From an uncultured Alistipes sp. (GTDB lineage Bacteria > Bacteroidota > Bacteroidia > Bacteroidales > Rikenellaceae): DNA of 64,000 nt. The stretch lies in the NCBI GenBank assembly GCA_900545315.1, contig UQYM01000008.1, forward strand, positions 10,928 to 74,927, written 5' to 3'. Position numbers and translations under genes: made by a program. Of the stretch, positions 10,362 through 18,564 are shown piece by piece. Positions within the stretch are counted from its first letter, which is position 1; each line of letters starts with the position of its first letter. Below the pieces are notes generated by a model that did not search any database, was not told the DNA's origin, and saw nothing but the letters and a program-made list of their open reading frames with translations.

Positions 10362-11069
10362 CTATTTATCGATAATTTTGGGAGGAGTGAGCGACTCTTC
10401 CAGCGGAATGCCCCGCTCTTCGAGCTGTTTGATGATCTCACTCTGGCGGGTTTGGGTCATGCGGATCGACGAAATCGTCAACGAACGCGAGCGCAACTCC
10501 TTAACCTGTTCAGTTAACCGATCATGACGTCGATGCAACTTCTGGATATGGTATCCGTTGGCAATGTACAGAAACATCAGCACGACGATGAACAGCACAT
10601 AAGGATACATCCGACGCACTTCGACCCGTGTCAGGATACTTCCGGAGAGCACCTGGGCCAGGTTACGTTCAAACCAGGATGGGCCTTTGACTTTGGGCGA
10701 ATCGTCTGCTGAAGCGGTATCATCTTCTGCTGCACCGTTTCCCGATGCTGCATCCTCGTTCGAATCGATCTGTTGCTGATCGTCGTCCTCCTCATTATCA
10801 GCCGCACGATTCGTGTCTCGATCTGCATTCCGGCCAGTCCTTCTCGTTCGGGTACCACTCTCCGAATCGTTCCCGTTACGGGACCTGTCTGAACGCTGTT
10901 TCCCCGATGCACCATTAAGACCAGAAAACTCTGAATCATCCTCAAGCAGCACATACGAACCCTCCGGCCGGTCAGCCTCTTCAGCTGCGGCCTGTTCAGC
11001 ACGGAACACCAGTTCATCTAATGCCGTCCACTCCTGCGGTTCGTTATGTTCTCCTCTTCGGCCCATCAC
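10362..11069 (-). CDS. ftsL: FtsL-like divisome protein with long acidic N-terminal extension
   Basis: This 235-residue protein sits directly in front of ftsI, where FtsL is normally found, and has the FtsL layout: a cytoplasmic part, one transmembrane helix (about residues 155-171), then a short coiled coil rich in heptad-like Leu/Arg (LHRRHDRLTEQVKELRSRSL). FtsL would recruit and regulate FtsI in septal wall synthesis. Unusually, the cytoplasmic part is about 150 residues, of which residues 60-125 are low-complexity Asp/Glu/Asn/Arg-rich; typical FtsL proteins have only a few tens of residues there. The start MMGRRGEH could be either Met. Assignment rests on position and architecture, since FtsL sequences are poorly conserved. 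Confidence 0.8.
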   Translation of the reverse strand: MMGRRGEHNEPQEWTALDELVFRAEQAAAEEADRPEGSYVLLEDDSEFSGLNGASGKQRSDRSRNGNDSESGTRTRRTGRNADRDTNRAADNEEDDDQQQIDSNEDAASGNGAAEDDTASADDSPKVKGPSWFERNLAQVLSGSILTRVEVRRMYPYVLFIVVLMFLYIANGYHIQKLHRRHDRLTEQVKELRSRSLTISSIRMTQTRQSEIIKQLEERGIPLEESLTPPKIIDK

Positions 11070-11195
11070 CTGATCTTCAACGTTCCAAACACCGTTATTC
11101 TTATTCGGGCTTTTCTATTCTTCAGCGTGTCAATATTTTAGAGCAGTCTGATCAAAACACCTTTTACAGCGCACCGCTCTTCCACCCATTCTTTA

Positions 11196-11203
11196 CAAAG
11201 GTA
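11196..11203 (-). promoter_or_regulatory. Putative ftsL-ftsI -7 element (TACCTTTG)
   Basis: The minus strand reads TACCTTTG, matching TAnnTTTG, about 125 bp upstream of ftsL. The -33 position is weak. It lies between dusB and ftsL and would allow ftsL-ftsI to be transcribed apart from dusB. Confidence 0.4.
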
Positions 11204-11289
11204 GCCTATTTTTGGGAACTCGATTTCAATTTTATGACTGCATTTTCCCCAACATGCTCCCTGCGATCCGAGAACACACCGCTGCACGA

Positions 11290-12312
11290 TTACACATCAT
11301 GCGAAAGCGGTTGCGGAACCATTTCCGAGGTGTCGAAGTCGCCCCAATGCTCCGCCACATAATCCAATGTAGCGCAAATTTCAGCAGGGTCAAAAAGTGT
11401 CACCAACTTCAACCGGGTCGCTTTGAAATCGGGCAAGCCTTTGAAGTAGCACGACAAATGGCGGCGCATCTCCAACACTCCCGCTTTTTCGCCTTTGAAT
11501 TCGATCGACTTGGCCAGGTGCAATTTCGCCAACTCGACCCGTTCACGCACCGACGGCTGTGGCAACAGCTCGCCCGTCTGGAGATAGTGCCGGATTTCAG
11601 CAAAAATCCACGGACGACCGTATGTAGCCCGACCAATCATCACACCATCCACGCCATACCGGGCAAAGGCTTCGGCTGCCTTCTGCGGTGAATCAATATC
11701 ACCATTGCCAATAATAGGGATATGCATTCGAGGATTGCGCTTCACCTCACCAATCAACGTCCAATCGGCCTCTCCGCGATACATTTGAGCGCGGGTCCGA
11801 CCGTGAATCGTCAATGCGGCAATGCCCACATCCTGCAGCCGTTCGGCAATCTCCACAATATTTTTCGAATCCTCGTCCCAACCCAAACGGGTTTTTACCG
11901 TTACCGGCAGATGAACTGCCTCAACGATGCGTCGGGTCATTTCGACCATTTTGGGCACATCACGCATCATGCCGCTGCCGGCTCCCCGCCCAGCAATCTT
12001 GCGCACCGGGCATCCGAAATTGATGTCGATCAGATCAGGTCCTGCAGCTTCCGCCATCTTAGCCGCTTCGACCATCGGTTCGATCAGATGGCCGTATAAT
12101 TGAATCCCCACCGGCCGTTCGTAATCGAAAATCGTCAGTTTGGCCAGAGCTTTGGAGGCATCACGGATCAACCCGTCACTGGGGATAAACTCGGTATAGA
12201 CCATATCGGCCCCATAACGTTTACACATAAAGCGGAACGAGGGGTCGGTCACATCCTCCATCGGAGCCAAAAAGAGCGGCTTGTCGCCGAGATCGATCGA
12301 AGCAATTTTCAC
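11290..12312 (-). CDS. dusB: tRNA-dihydrouridine synthase
   Basis: This FMN enzyme reduces specific uridines in tRNA to dihydrouridine using NADPH. The 340-residue protein has a TIM barrel with the N-terminal LAPMEDVTDPSFR motif and the DINFGCPVRKIAGRGAGSG motif, in which Cys101 is the expected catalytic acid. ARYGVDGVMIGRATYGRPW in the second half is the phosphate-binding end typical of the family. A C-terminal helical domain follows. Its closest general match among the Dus subfamilies is DusB, but the subfamily call is tentative. It is divergent from argS, with 141 bp between the two start codons. Confidence 0.92.
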   Translation of the reverse strand: MKIASIDLGDKPLFLAPMEDVTDPSFRFMCKRYGADMVYTEFIPSDGLIRDASKALAKLTIFDYERPVGIQLYGHLIEPMVEAAKMAEAAGPDLIDINFGCPVRKIAGRGAGSGMMRDVPKMVEMTRRIVEAVHLPVTVKTRLGWDEDSKNIVEIAERLQDVGIAALTIHGRTRAQMYRGEADWTLIGEVKRNPRMHIPIIGNGDIDSPQKAAEAFARYGVDGVMIGRATYGRPWIFAEIRHYLQTGELLPQPSVRERVELAKLHLAKSIEFKGEKAGVLEMRRHLSCYFKGLPDFKATRLKLVTLFDPAEICATLDYVAEHWGDFDTSEMVPQPLSHDV

Positions 12313-12419
12313 GAGTCGAAAAGAGTTTTTTTACATAGCGAGCAGCACCCTCACGCGCCTTATGCATTGCCAGTGAGGCAAAAAATGGGCAGGTTGCTCC
12401 TCTTCCGCGCAAAAATAGC

Positions 12420-12427
12420 TATCTTTG
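12420..12427 (+). promoter_or_regulatory. Putative argS -7 element (TATCTTTG)
   Basis: TATCTTTG lies 26 bp upstream of the ATG at 12454. It supports that ATG over the longer open frame that begins at 12100. The upstream TTG near 12394 is only a weak -33 match. Confidence 0.5.
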
Positions 12428-12453
12428 ACGACAAAATCGCAATCGTATCATTC

Positions 12454-14235
12454 ATGAATATAGAAAATTTCCTGCAGCAAAAGGCGGTGGAGACGGTAAC
12501 CGCTCTGTACGGCCCGGCCGATCCTGCCGCTATCCAGATTCAGAAAACCCGCAAGGAGTTTGAAGGCGACTACACTTTGGTTGTCTTTCCGTTGTTGAAA
12601 CTCAGCCACAAAAAACCCGAAGATACGGCCACCGAAATTGGTGAAGCCCTGGTCAAAAATGTTCCCGAGATCAAAGGATATAATGTCATCAAAGGTTTCC
12701 TCAACCTGTCGCTGAGCAATCAGTTTTGGGGAGATCGGTTGGCAGAGGTGGTTGCAGCCTCCGACTATGGGAAGGCTCCATCCACTGGACGCACCATCAT
12801 GGTCGAATACTCATCGCCCAACACCAACAAACCGTTGCATTTGGGTCATATTCGCAACAACCTGTTGGGATATTCGGTTTCTCAGATTCTGGAGGCTGCG
12901 GGTAACCGAGTAATCAAAGTCAACCTGGTCAACGACCGCGGAATTCACATCTGCAAATCGATGTTGGCTTGGCAGCTGTTCGGAAACGGCGAGACTCCAG
13001 CTAGCTCCGGGATTAAAGGCGACCACCTGGTAGGCAACTATTATGTTGCTTTCGACAAGGCCTACAAAGCCCAGATCAAAGAGCTCGAAGCGAAAGGCAT
13101 GAGCGAAGAGGAGGCCAAGAAAGAGGCCCCGATCATGCAGCAGGCACAGGCCATGCTGCGCAAATGGGAGGCCAAAGATCCCGAGGTGTACAACCTTTGG
13201 GAGACGATGAACGGCTGGGTATATGAAGGTTTCGACAAGACCTACAAAGAGCTGGGCATCAGCTTCGACAAGGTTTACTATGAGTCGCAAACCTACCTGC
13301 TTGGCAAATCACTGGTTGAAGAGGGACTCGAGAAGGGCATCTTCTTCCGCAAGGAGGATAACTCAGTGTGGATTGACCTGACAGCCGACGGTCTCGATCA
13401 AAAGTTGTTGTTGCGTGGAGACGGCACGTCGGTCTATATTACGCAGGATTTGGGCACAGCGTTGACCCGTTTCAAAGAGGAGAATCTCGATGCGATGATC
13501 TATGTCGTCGGCAACGAGCAGAACTACCACTTCCAGGTGTTGAAACTGATCCTGTCGAAATTGGGTTACAAATGGGCCGATCAGATCACCCATCTTTCAT
13601 ACGGCATGGTCGAACTGCCCGAAGGCAAGATGAAATCGAGAGAAGGTACCGTTGTTGATGCCGACGACCTGATCGACGAGATGGTGGCTACGGCTCGCGA
13701 AATGTCGCAGGAGCTGGGCAAACTGGATGGTCTGAGCGAAGAGGAGATTGCCGCGATCTGCCACATGGTCGGTTTGGGCGCGCTGAAATATTTCATTCTG
13801 AAGGTTGATCCGCGCAAGACGATGCTGTTCGATCCGCGTGAATCGATCGATTTCAACGGCAACACCGGTCCATTCATCCAATACACCCATGCCCGAATCA
13901 AATCGGTGCTGCGTAAGGCGGCCGCTCAGGGTATTGCTCCGGCCGACAAAATCGACGGCTCGCTGCTGGTTCCCGAAGAGGTGGCTCTGGTTGCACTGCT
14001 GACCGACTATCCGGCGACGGTTGCTGCAGCGGCAGAGAATTTCGCCCCCTCCATCATTGCGAACTATGCCTACGAACTGGCCAAAGGGTACAACAGCTAC
14101 TACCACGACTTCCCGGTCATTCGCGAAAGCGATCCGGCCAAACAGTCTCTGCGTCTGACGTTGGCCACCACGGTAGCACGTACACTGGCATCTGCTATGG
14201 CACTGTTGGGCATCGAGGTTCCGGAACGCATGTAG
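12454..14235 (+). CDS. argS: Arginyl-tRNA synthetase
   Basis: ArgRS charges tRNA-Arg with arginine in the cytoplasm. The chosen start MNIENFLQQKAVE gives 593 residues and the normal class I ArgRS N-terminus; an ATG at 12100 in the same frame would add unrelated residues across the dusB region and bypass the promoter element at 12420. The N-terminal additional domain occupies residues 1-100. The HIGH-like motif is in NKPLHLGHIRNN at about residue 125. The KMSKS-like loop is in GKMKSREGT at about 390. The C-terminal anticodon-binding DALR domain ends with ALLGIEVPERM. It is followed after 34 bp by the flippase gene on the same strand, so they may be co-transcribed. Confidence 0.97.
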   Translation: MNIENFLQQKAVETVTALYGPADPAAIQIQKTRKEFEGDYTLVVFPLLKLSHKKPEDTATEIGEALVKNVPEIKGYNVIKGFLNLSLSNQFWGDRLAEVVAASDYGKAPSTGRTIMVEYSSPNTNKPLHLGHIRNNLLGYSVSQILEAAGNRVIKVNLVNDRGIHICKSMLAWQLFGNGETPASSGIKGDHLVGNYYVAFDKAYKAQIKELEAKGMSEEEAKKEAPIMQQAQAMLRKWEAKDPEVYNLWETMNGWVYEGFDKTYKELGISFDKVYYESQTYLLGKSLVEEGLEKGIFFRKEDNSVWIDLTADGLDQKLLLRGDGTSVYITQDLGTALTRFKEENLDAMIYVVGNEQNYHFQVLKLILSKLGYKWADQITHLSYGMVELPEGKMKSREGTVVDADDLIDEMVATAREMSQELGKLDGLSEEEIAAICHMVGLGALKYFILKVDPRKTMLFDPRESIDFNGNTGPFIQYTHARIKSVLRKAAAQGIAPADKIDGSLLVPEEVALVALLTDYPATVAAAAENFAPSIIANYAYELAKGYNSYYHDFPVIRESDPAKQSLRLTLATTVARTLASAMALLGIEVPERM

Positions 14236-14269
14236 TACACACAACGGTACACCTCAATAGCGCAATGCA

Positions 14270-15760
14270 ATGGGCATCGTCAAACGGGACAGTATAGCTA
14301 TCACTATCCTCTCCTACATCGGAGTGGTGGTGGGCTATGTGAACAAAATTCTGCTGTTCCCGAACTTTTTGAGCGAGGAGCAGGTCGGTCTGACCAGCAT
14401 CCTCGTCTCATTGGCGGTGATGTATGCCCAGTTCTCCGCCTTAGGAATCAACTCGACCGTTGTCAAGTTCTTTCCCTTTTTCCGCACACCGGACAAACGA
14501 CACAACGGGCTCTTTTTCTGGTCCGCATTAGGCATCACAATCGGTTTTCTGCTTTTTACGGCCCTCTTTGTCATCTTCCGAGAGCCGGTCATGCACTACT
14601 TCTCAAAAGAGTCGCCGCTGCTGTCGGAATATTACCTGATGCTGATCCCGTTAGGATTGGCCACACTCTTCTATAACTTTTACAGTGCCTGGCTGCAGGC
14701 GCTCTCCCGCACCATCATCTCATCGGCCGTTTACGATGTGCTGCTGCGGCTGCTGATTACCGCCGAAATTTCGCTCTACGCCCTCGGACTAATCAATTTC
14801 GAACAGTTTATGGTCGGCTACATCATCATCTACTTTGTGCCGACCCTGATCCTGCTGCTCTACACCATCTACCTCAAGGAGTCCTACCTGCATCCAGTCG
14901 TCACCTCCCGCACCAAAAAGCTGGTGGCCATTGCCGGCATTTACGGGCTGTGGCAATATCTCGGTGGAGCCTCGGTCTTCCTGACCAGCGTAATCGACCA
15001 AACCATGCTGGCCGGCATGGAGGGGTTGATGCAGGGCGGTATCTACGCCATCATGATGTATATGGTCAGTGCGATGCTAATCCCCTACCGTTCGATGATC
15101 AAGGTGGCCACTCCGGTGGTTACCAATCTCTGGAAAAAGCGGGACATGAAAGGGATGCAATATATTCACCGGGAGATGTCCCAAATGAACCTGATCGTCG
15201 GGTGCTTTTTCTTTTTGGCGATCTGGATCAACCTCGACAACATCTTCTCGCTGATGCCGGACTCCTATTCGGCAGGCCGTTACGTCTTTCTGTTTTTGGG
15301 ACTTGGGCGTGTATTCGAAATGTACGCCGGACTGACGGGAGTCATCCTCATCACCAGCAAACGTTACCGGTACGATTTCACCTTCTCGATCCTGCTGGTT
15401 GGACTTACTGTCGGCACCAACGCCGCATTGATTCCCTCCCTGGGAATGAACGGCGCAGCCATCGCCACCATGATCACGGTGGTGGTCTATAACCTGATCC
15501 GCATGGCTTTTGTTTGGAAGTTTTTCCGGCTTCAACCCTTTGCTCCTAAGGATATTTGGGTAGTTCTGCTCACGGCAGCCATGATCGGGCTCTCGATGGT
15601 GATTCCCTATCTGGGTAACTTCTTCCTCGACGCTGCGGTTCGCACATTAATCATCACGTTGATCTTCGGAGGGGTGATCTACTATTCACACACCAGCCAA
15701 CAGCTCAACGACACCATCGACGAACTGCTCGCCAAAGTGGGTATCCATCTACCCCACTGA
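14270..15760 (+). CDS. Polysaccharide flippase family protein (Wzx/MurJ-like, MOP superfamily)
   Basis: This 496-residue integral membrane protein has about 12-14 hydrophobic helices, beginning with SIAITILSYIGVVVGYVNKILLFPNFL. The pattern is that of lipopolysaccharide or polysaccharide flippases, which carry lipid-linked oligosaccharides across the inner membrane. The segment GLGRVFEMYAGLTGVILITSKRYRYD is typical of the Bacteroidota group with a C-terminal polysaccharide-biosynthesis domain. No glycosyltransferases are adjacent, so the substrate is unclear; a MurJ-like role in lipid II export is an alternative. It is 34 bp downstream of argS and followed by a strong hairpin at 15903-15932. 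Confidence 0.85.
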   Translation: MGIVKRDSIAITILSYIGVVVGYVNKILLFPNFLSEEQVGLTSILVSLAVMYAQFSALGINSTVVKFFPFFRTPDKRHNGLFFWSALGITIGFLLFTALFVIFREPVMHYFSKESPLLSEYYLMLIPLGLATLFYNFYSAWLQALSRTIISSAVYDVLLRLLITAEISLYALGLINFEQFMVGYIIIYFVPTLILLLYTIYLKESYLHPVVTSRTKKLVAIAGIYGLWQYLGGASVFLTSVIDQTMLAGMEGLMQGGIYAIMMYMVSAMLIPYRSMIKVATPVVTNLWKKRDMKGMQYIHREMSQMNLIVGCFFFLAIWINLDNIFSLMPDSYSAGRYVFLFLGLGRVFEMYAGLTGVILITSKRYRYDFTFSILLVGLTVGTNAALIPSLGMNGAAIATMITVVVYNLIRMAFVWKFFRLQPFAPKDIWVVLLTAAMIGLSMVIPYLGNFFLDAAVRTLIITLIFGGVIYYSHTSQQLNDTIDELLAKVGIHLPH

Positions 15761-16089
15761 TTCGCCGGATAATTTCCCGTAAACACGCCTGCACCCACCC
15801 AAAATCAACTCTGTGATATCTGATCCAGCAGGCTCGTCTATCCCTCGCCTCGCCTTTTCTCCACCTTGCACCGACACCTGCCACATCCCTATACACAACA
15901 ATAGCAGCCTGCCGGAAGTCCGGCAGGCTGCTGCACAAAGGATATGGATTAAGACGGAGAGTTTTTCTGTTTCGAGGGCGCTATAGAGGCCCAAGCCACG
16001 CTCTCGACATCAATCTGCGCAAGGCAAGTCAATGCAACATTCCACAACGCAACACGTACCCCAAGCGACAAAAGGTTGATCCCAATCGG
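15761..16089. other. Gene-free spacer between convergent genes
   Basis: These 329 bp separate the flippase gene (plus) from the DUF4251 gene (minus). They hold the perfect hairpin at 15903-15932 and no credible gene. Confidence 0.6.
15903..15932. terminator. Perfect 14-bp hairpin between convergent genes
   Basis: AGCAGCCTGCCGGA is followed after 2 bases by its exact complement. There is no strong U-tract on either side, so it may act as a weak bidirectional terminator or a transcript-stabilising hairpin. Confidence 0.6.
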
Positions 16090-16680
16090 CTATTTATTTC
16101 GGCGTGTTGACGTTTTGGGCGGTTCATTGGCCGCCAGTGAGCCGACATACTTCATCGCATGTCCGGGGAGCGCCATGGTCATGATCACCTCTCCGGTTGC
16201 GGTGGTCAGATAGATCCCGAACCGAAAAGTTGTTCCATCCTCCGGATTTTGAGCATTGAACGTAATGTTCCACCCCACTTGGGTTTTGTTGGCCTGATAA
16301 TCCTGCACCTGCTCGGCGTCGAAATTGAGCACCTCGACATAGGTATTCAGATAGCCCCACAAGGTGGGCAGATGCACCTCAAGATGTCCATCCGGGAAGA
16401 GAGCCAAATAATAGTAGATATTATTGACCATCTGCTGGCTGCCACCCGGCAGTTCATAGACGCTGATCGGCAAGAACTGGTAATTTTTGGAGGCGATCAA
16501 CGAATCTTGCTGGGCCGCATAACGGGCATCACGTTGGGCTCTAACCCAAGCTCGCGCCTGACGGCGCGAGCTTGGGTCGGAGAGCGTTGCCGAAGGGGTG
16601 ATGTTTTCGGGTTGCTGAGCAAACAGCGCACTACCCGTCAACAACATCACTACCGACAGACACCATCCATCTATTTTCAT
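16090..16680 (-). CDS. DUF4251 family exported protein, second copy
   Basis: This 196-residue protein starts with a signal peptide (WCLSVVMLLTGSALFAQQ). An Arg/Ala-rich helix (RRQARAWVRAQRDARYAAQ) and then SLIASKNYQFLP follow. The beta-rich remainder matches the DUF4251 layout known in Bacteroidota, whose function is unknown. It is 14 bp downstream of a paralog with the same order of elements (signal peptide, R/A/D helix, MDSVVMSKGFVF), so the pair is a tandem duplication and probably one operon. An exact 15-bp inverted repeat lies inside the coding region at 16544-16577 and encodes the Arg-rich helix. The C-terminal tail is basic. Confidence 0.75.
   Translation of the reverse strand: MKIDGWCLSVVMLLTGSALFAQQPENITPSATLSDPSSRRQARAWVRAQRDARYAAQQDSLIASKNYQFLPISVYELPGGSQQMVNNIYYYLALFPDGHLEVHLPTLWGYLNTYVEVLNFDAEQVQDYQANKTQVGWNITFNAQNPEDGTTFRFGIYLTTATGEVIMTMALPGHAMKYVGSLAANEPPKTSTRRNK
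16544..16577. repeat. Perfect 15-bp inverted repeat with 4-nt loop inside the DUF4251 gene
   Basis: ACCCAAGCTCGCGCC, then TGAC, then the exact reverse complement. The transcript would form a very stable hairpin inside the first third of the gene. No similar hairpin is present in the upstream paralog. Confidence 0.9.
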
Positions 16681-16694
16681 TCCTAAAAAGCTTA

Positions 16695-17243
16695 TTAGTA
16701 CAGTTTGGTAACAGTACCCTGATAGGTAACAGGATTAAACTGATCGGTCTCGATCGTCAGTACACCCTCCTGCGTAATCGAGGTGATAGTCAGGGTAAAG
16801 GTATAGGTATATTCGGTCATGGCATCGGTTTTGAAGGTAACCGTCCAACCATCTTTAGTCTGAACAGCCGAATACTGGCTCACCTGAGGCATAATGGCAT
16901 TCAGGGTGGTCACGATAGGAGCGAAACCATCATTGTTCTGGATGTACGGCAGATCGATATCCACATACGACGGTTTGATCGTCAATTTGAAATTGGGGTT
17001 GTAGATCATGTGCGGCACTCCCGCAGGCATCTGCTGGAACTGATCCGGAGTAAACACGAACCCTTTGGACATAACTACCGAATCCATCATTTTAACATCG
17101 GCCGCATTGCGTGCATCACGAGCCTGAACACGCTCAGCGCGATGAGAAACATAATCAGAATCGGGAATCACGATGGTAACAGTTTGTGCAGATACAGACA
17201 AACCGAACAGGCTAGTAGCCATCAAAAGAAGTAAATTTTTCAT
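16695..17243 (-). CDS. DUF4251 family exported protein, first copy
   Basis: This 182-residue protein has a clear signal peptide (MKNLLLLMATSLFGLSVSAQ). The Arg/Ala/Asp helix RAERVQARDARNAAD is followed by a beta-sandwich-like body with NPNFKLTIKPSYVDIDLPYI and GWTVTFKT. This is the DUF4251 pattern. The family is found largely in Bacteroidota, in the periplasm or at the surface, and has no assigned role. It is the upstream member of a two-gene unit with the paralog at 16090-16680. The two copies have diverged strongly, so the duplication is not recent. Confidence 0.78.
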   Translation of the reverse strand: MKNLLLLMATSLFGLSVSAQTVTIVIPDSDYVSHRAERVQARDARNAADVKMMDSVVMSKGFVFTPDQFQQMPAGVPHMIYNPNFKLTIKPSYVDIDLPYIQNNDGFAPIVTTLNAIMPQVSQYSAVQTKDGWTVTFKTDAMTEYTYTFTLTITSITQEGVLTIETDQFNPVTYQGTVTKLY

Positions 17244-17448
17244 AGCGTTTAATATAAAATTAGAGTATTACTTTGGAAGTTCTTTTAAACGACCTCTCTT
17301 GAACCTGTTCCATAACAAATTTCCTGCCTAAGTTGATCATAGAGCCCCCATCTCGCATTTTCTTACAAAAAAACATACTTCACGGGGTCGATTACCACGT
17401 TATTCACCCGATCCAACTTCCTCGGAACAATGGGTTTTGACAAAACAG

Positions 17449-17481
17449 AGGGGGCATACCTCCGCTGGAAGCATGCCCCCT
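17449..17481 (-). terminator. Rho-independent terminator of the rubredoxin gene
   Basis: On the minus strand AGGGGGCATGC pairs with GTATGCCCCCT across an 11-nt loop with one G-U pair, followed by CTGTTTTG. It begins 22 bp after the rubredoxin stop codon. Confidence 0.75.
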
Positions 17482-17502
17482 TGAAAAAACTGATATAACG
17501 AA

Positions 17503-17664
17503 TTAGTCGATCGGCTCGAAAACCTCTTTACCCTCTTGGCACAGCGGGCAAACCCAATCATCGGGCAGCTCTTCAAACGGTGTACCAGGTGCAATTCCGT
17601 TATCTGGATCGCCTACGGCCGGATCATATACATATCCGCAAACCTCGCATTTGTACTTTTTCAT
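17503..17664 (-). CDS. rub: Rubredoxin
   Basis: This short gene encodes 53 residues starting MKKYKCEVCGYVYDPAVGD and ending at TAA. Rubredoxin is a small cytoplasmic iron-sulfur electron carrier used in anaerobes for oxygen and peroxide detoxification and other redox steps. The four iron ligands are Cys6, Cys9, Cys39 and Cys42 in two CxxC pairs, and the conserved GxxYDPxxGDP and PDDWxCPxC segments are intact. The length is exactly that of classical rubredoxins. It stands alone, with its own terminator and a long upstream spacer. The partner oxidoreductase is not in the window. Confidence 0.97.
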   Translation of the reverse strand: MKKYKCEVCGYVYDPAVGDPDNGIAPGTPFEELPDDWVCPLCQEGKEVFEPID

Positions 17665-18508
17665 CTTTGTGTCATTTTAAGGTATAAAACAATACTTTCG
17701 TTTATGCTGATTCTAAAAAATCATTCTTTTCTGTTTCAGTCGGTCTTCACCGCGCATATTCCTCGACGATTAATGCTATGCCTCAAGAACCCTATATAGC
17801 CCCTTGACCGATCATACGTTCACCACCGCTTCCTGCTGTGTCCCTCATGCCTGCAAAGAGGAGCCTCCCCTCTGCATCTGAAGTCTGACCCTCCTCTCTC
17901 CCTGGCGCCAACTGCGGCACATTTGGACGCGATCGCTCACGTTTGCCCTGCTGCTCGTGCCCCATCGTAGAGCGATCTTTCAACAGGCAATGCCCACTCT
18001 TCGGGTCACTGGGAGCATAAGGAATGAACAACAATACACTCGGCCCATTCCAAAGCCTTCGGTTCACGAGGTCAACCGACCTGATTCCGGGAGCAATATA
18101 CACATAATTTCGACAAATCACATTTCAGGAGCACTTTTTTATCGGATAGGCGCACCTACTCCAACAAGCGAGCCCGTGCAACCACTCTACACCTCCTCAA
18201 CAGTTAACATTATAACTTCCAACTTGAGGACCCTCCTCTCCACCGCTGCAAAATTCATGCTCAGTCACCGGACCAATCTGCCCCAATTGAATGCCTACAC
18301 ATTTCGTTCCAAACGGGACTCGACTCCATAGTGACAATCCGACAAAACAATTCACATTACCGACGACCACATCCGATCCTCGCAAATCGTTGTCACTGTC
18401 TCCGCTGCAAGCGCAATAGGCCACCAAATTTCGCCCAGAGATTGCATCTTTCGCAGGCGATCCGGCACAACCAGCTTCCAATCCCCATCTTGTCGAGTCC
18501 ATATAACG
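17665..18508. other. Gene-free spacer upstream of rubredoxin
   Basis: These 844 bp contain only short frames without family resemblance, including a 101-codon minus frame at 18197-18502 that I do not consider real. No TAnnTTTG promoter for rubredoxin was found close to its start. Confidence 0.5.
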
Positions 18509-18542
18509 ACAGCGAGCGACAAAATATTTTGTCGCTCGCTGT
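18509..18542 (-). terminator. Perfect 34-bp palindrome downstream of purB
   Basis: ACAGCGAGCGACAAAAT is followed directly by its exact complement, giving a 17-bp stem 22 bp beyond the purB stop codon. It is placed as the purB terminator. Confidence 0.7.
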
Positions 18543-18564
18543 GATCTATCTCCTGAACCGACCG

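Noticed and set aside
18197..18502. Minus-strand 101-codon frame upstream of rubredoxin
   Set aside because: Cys/Gly/Ser-rich composition without motifs; likely chance opening in a gene-free spacer.
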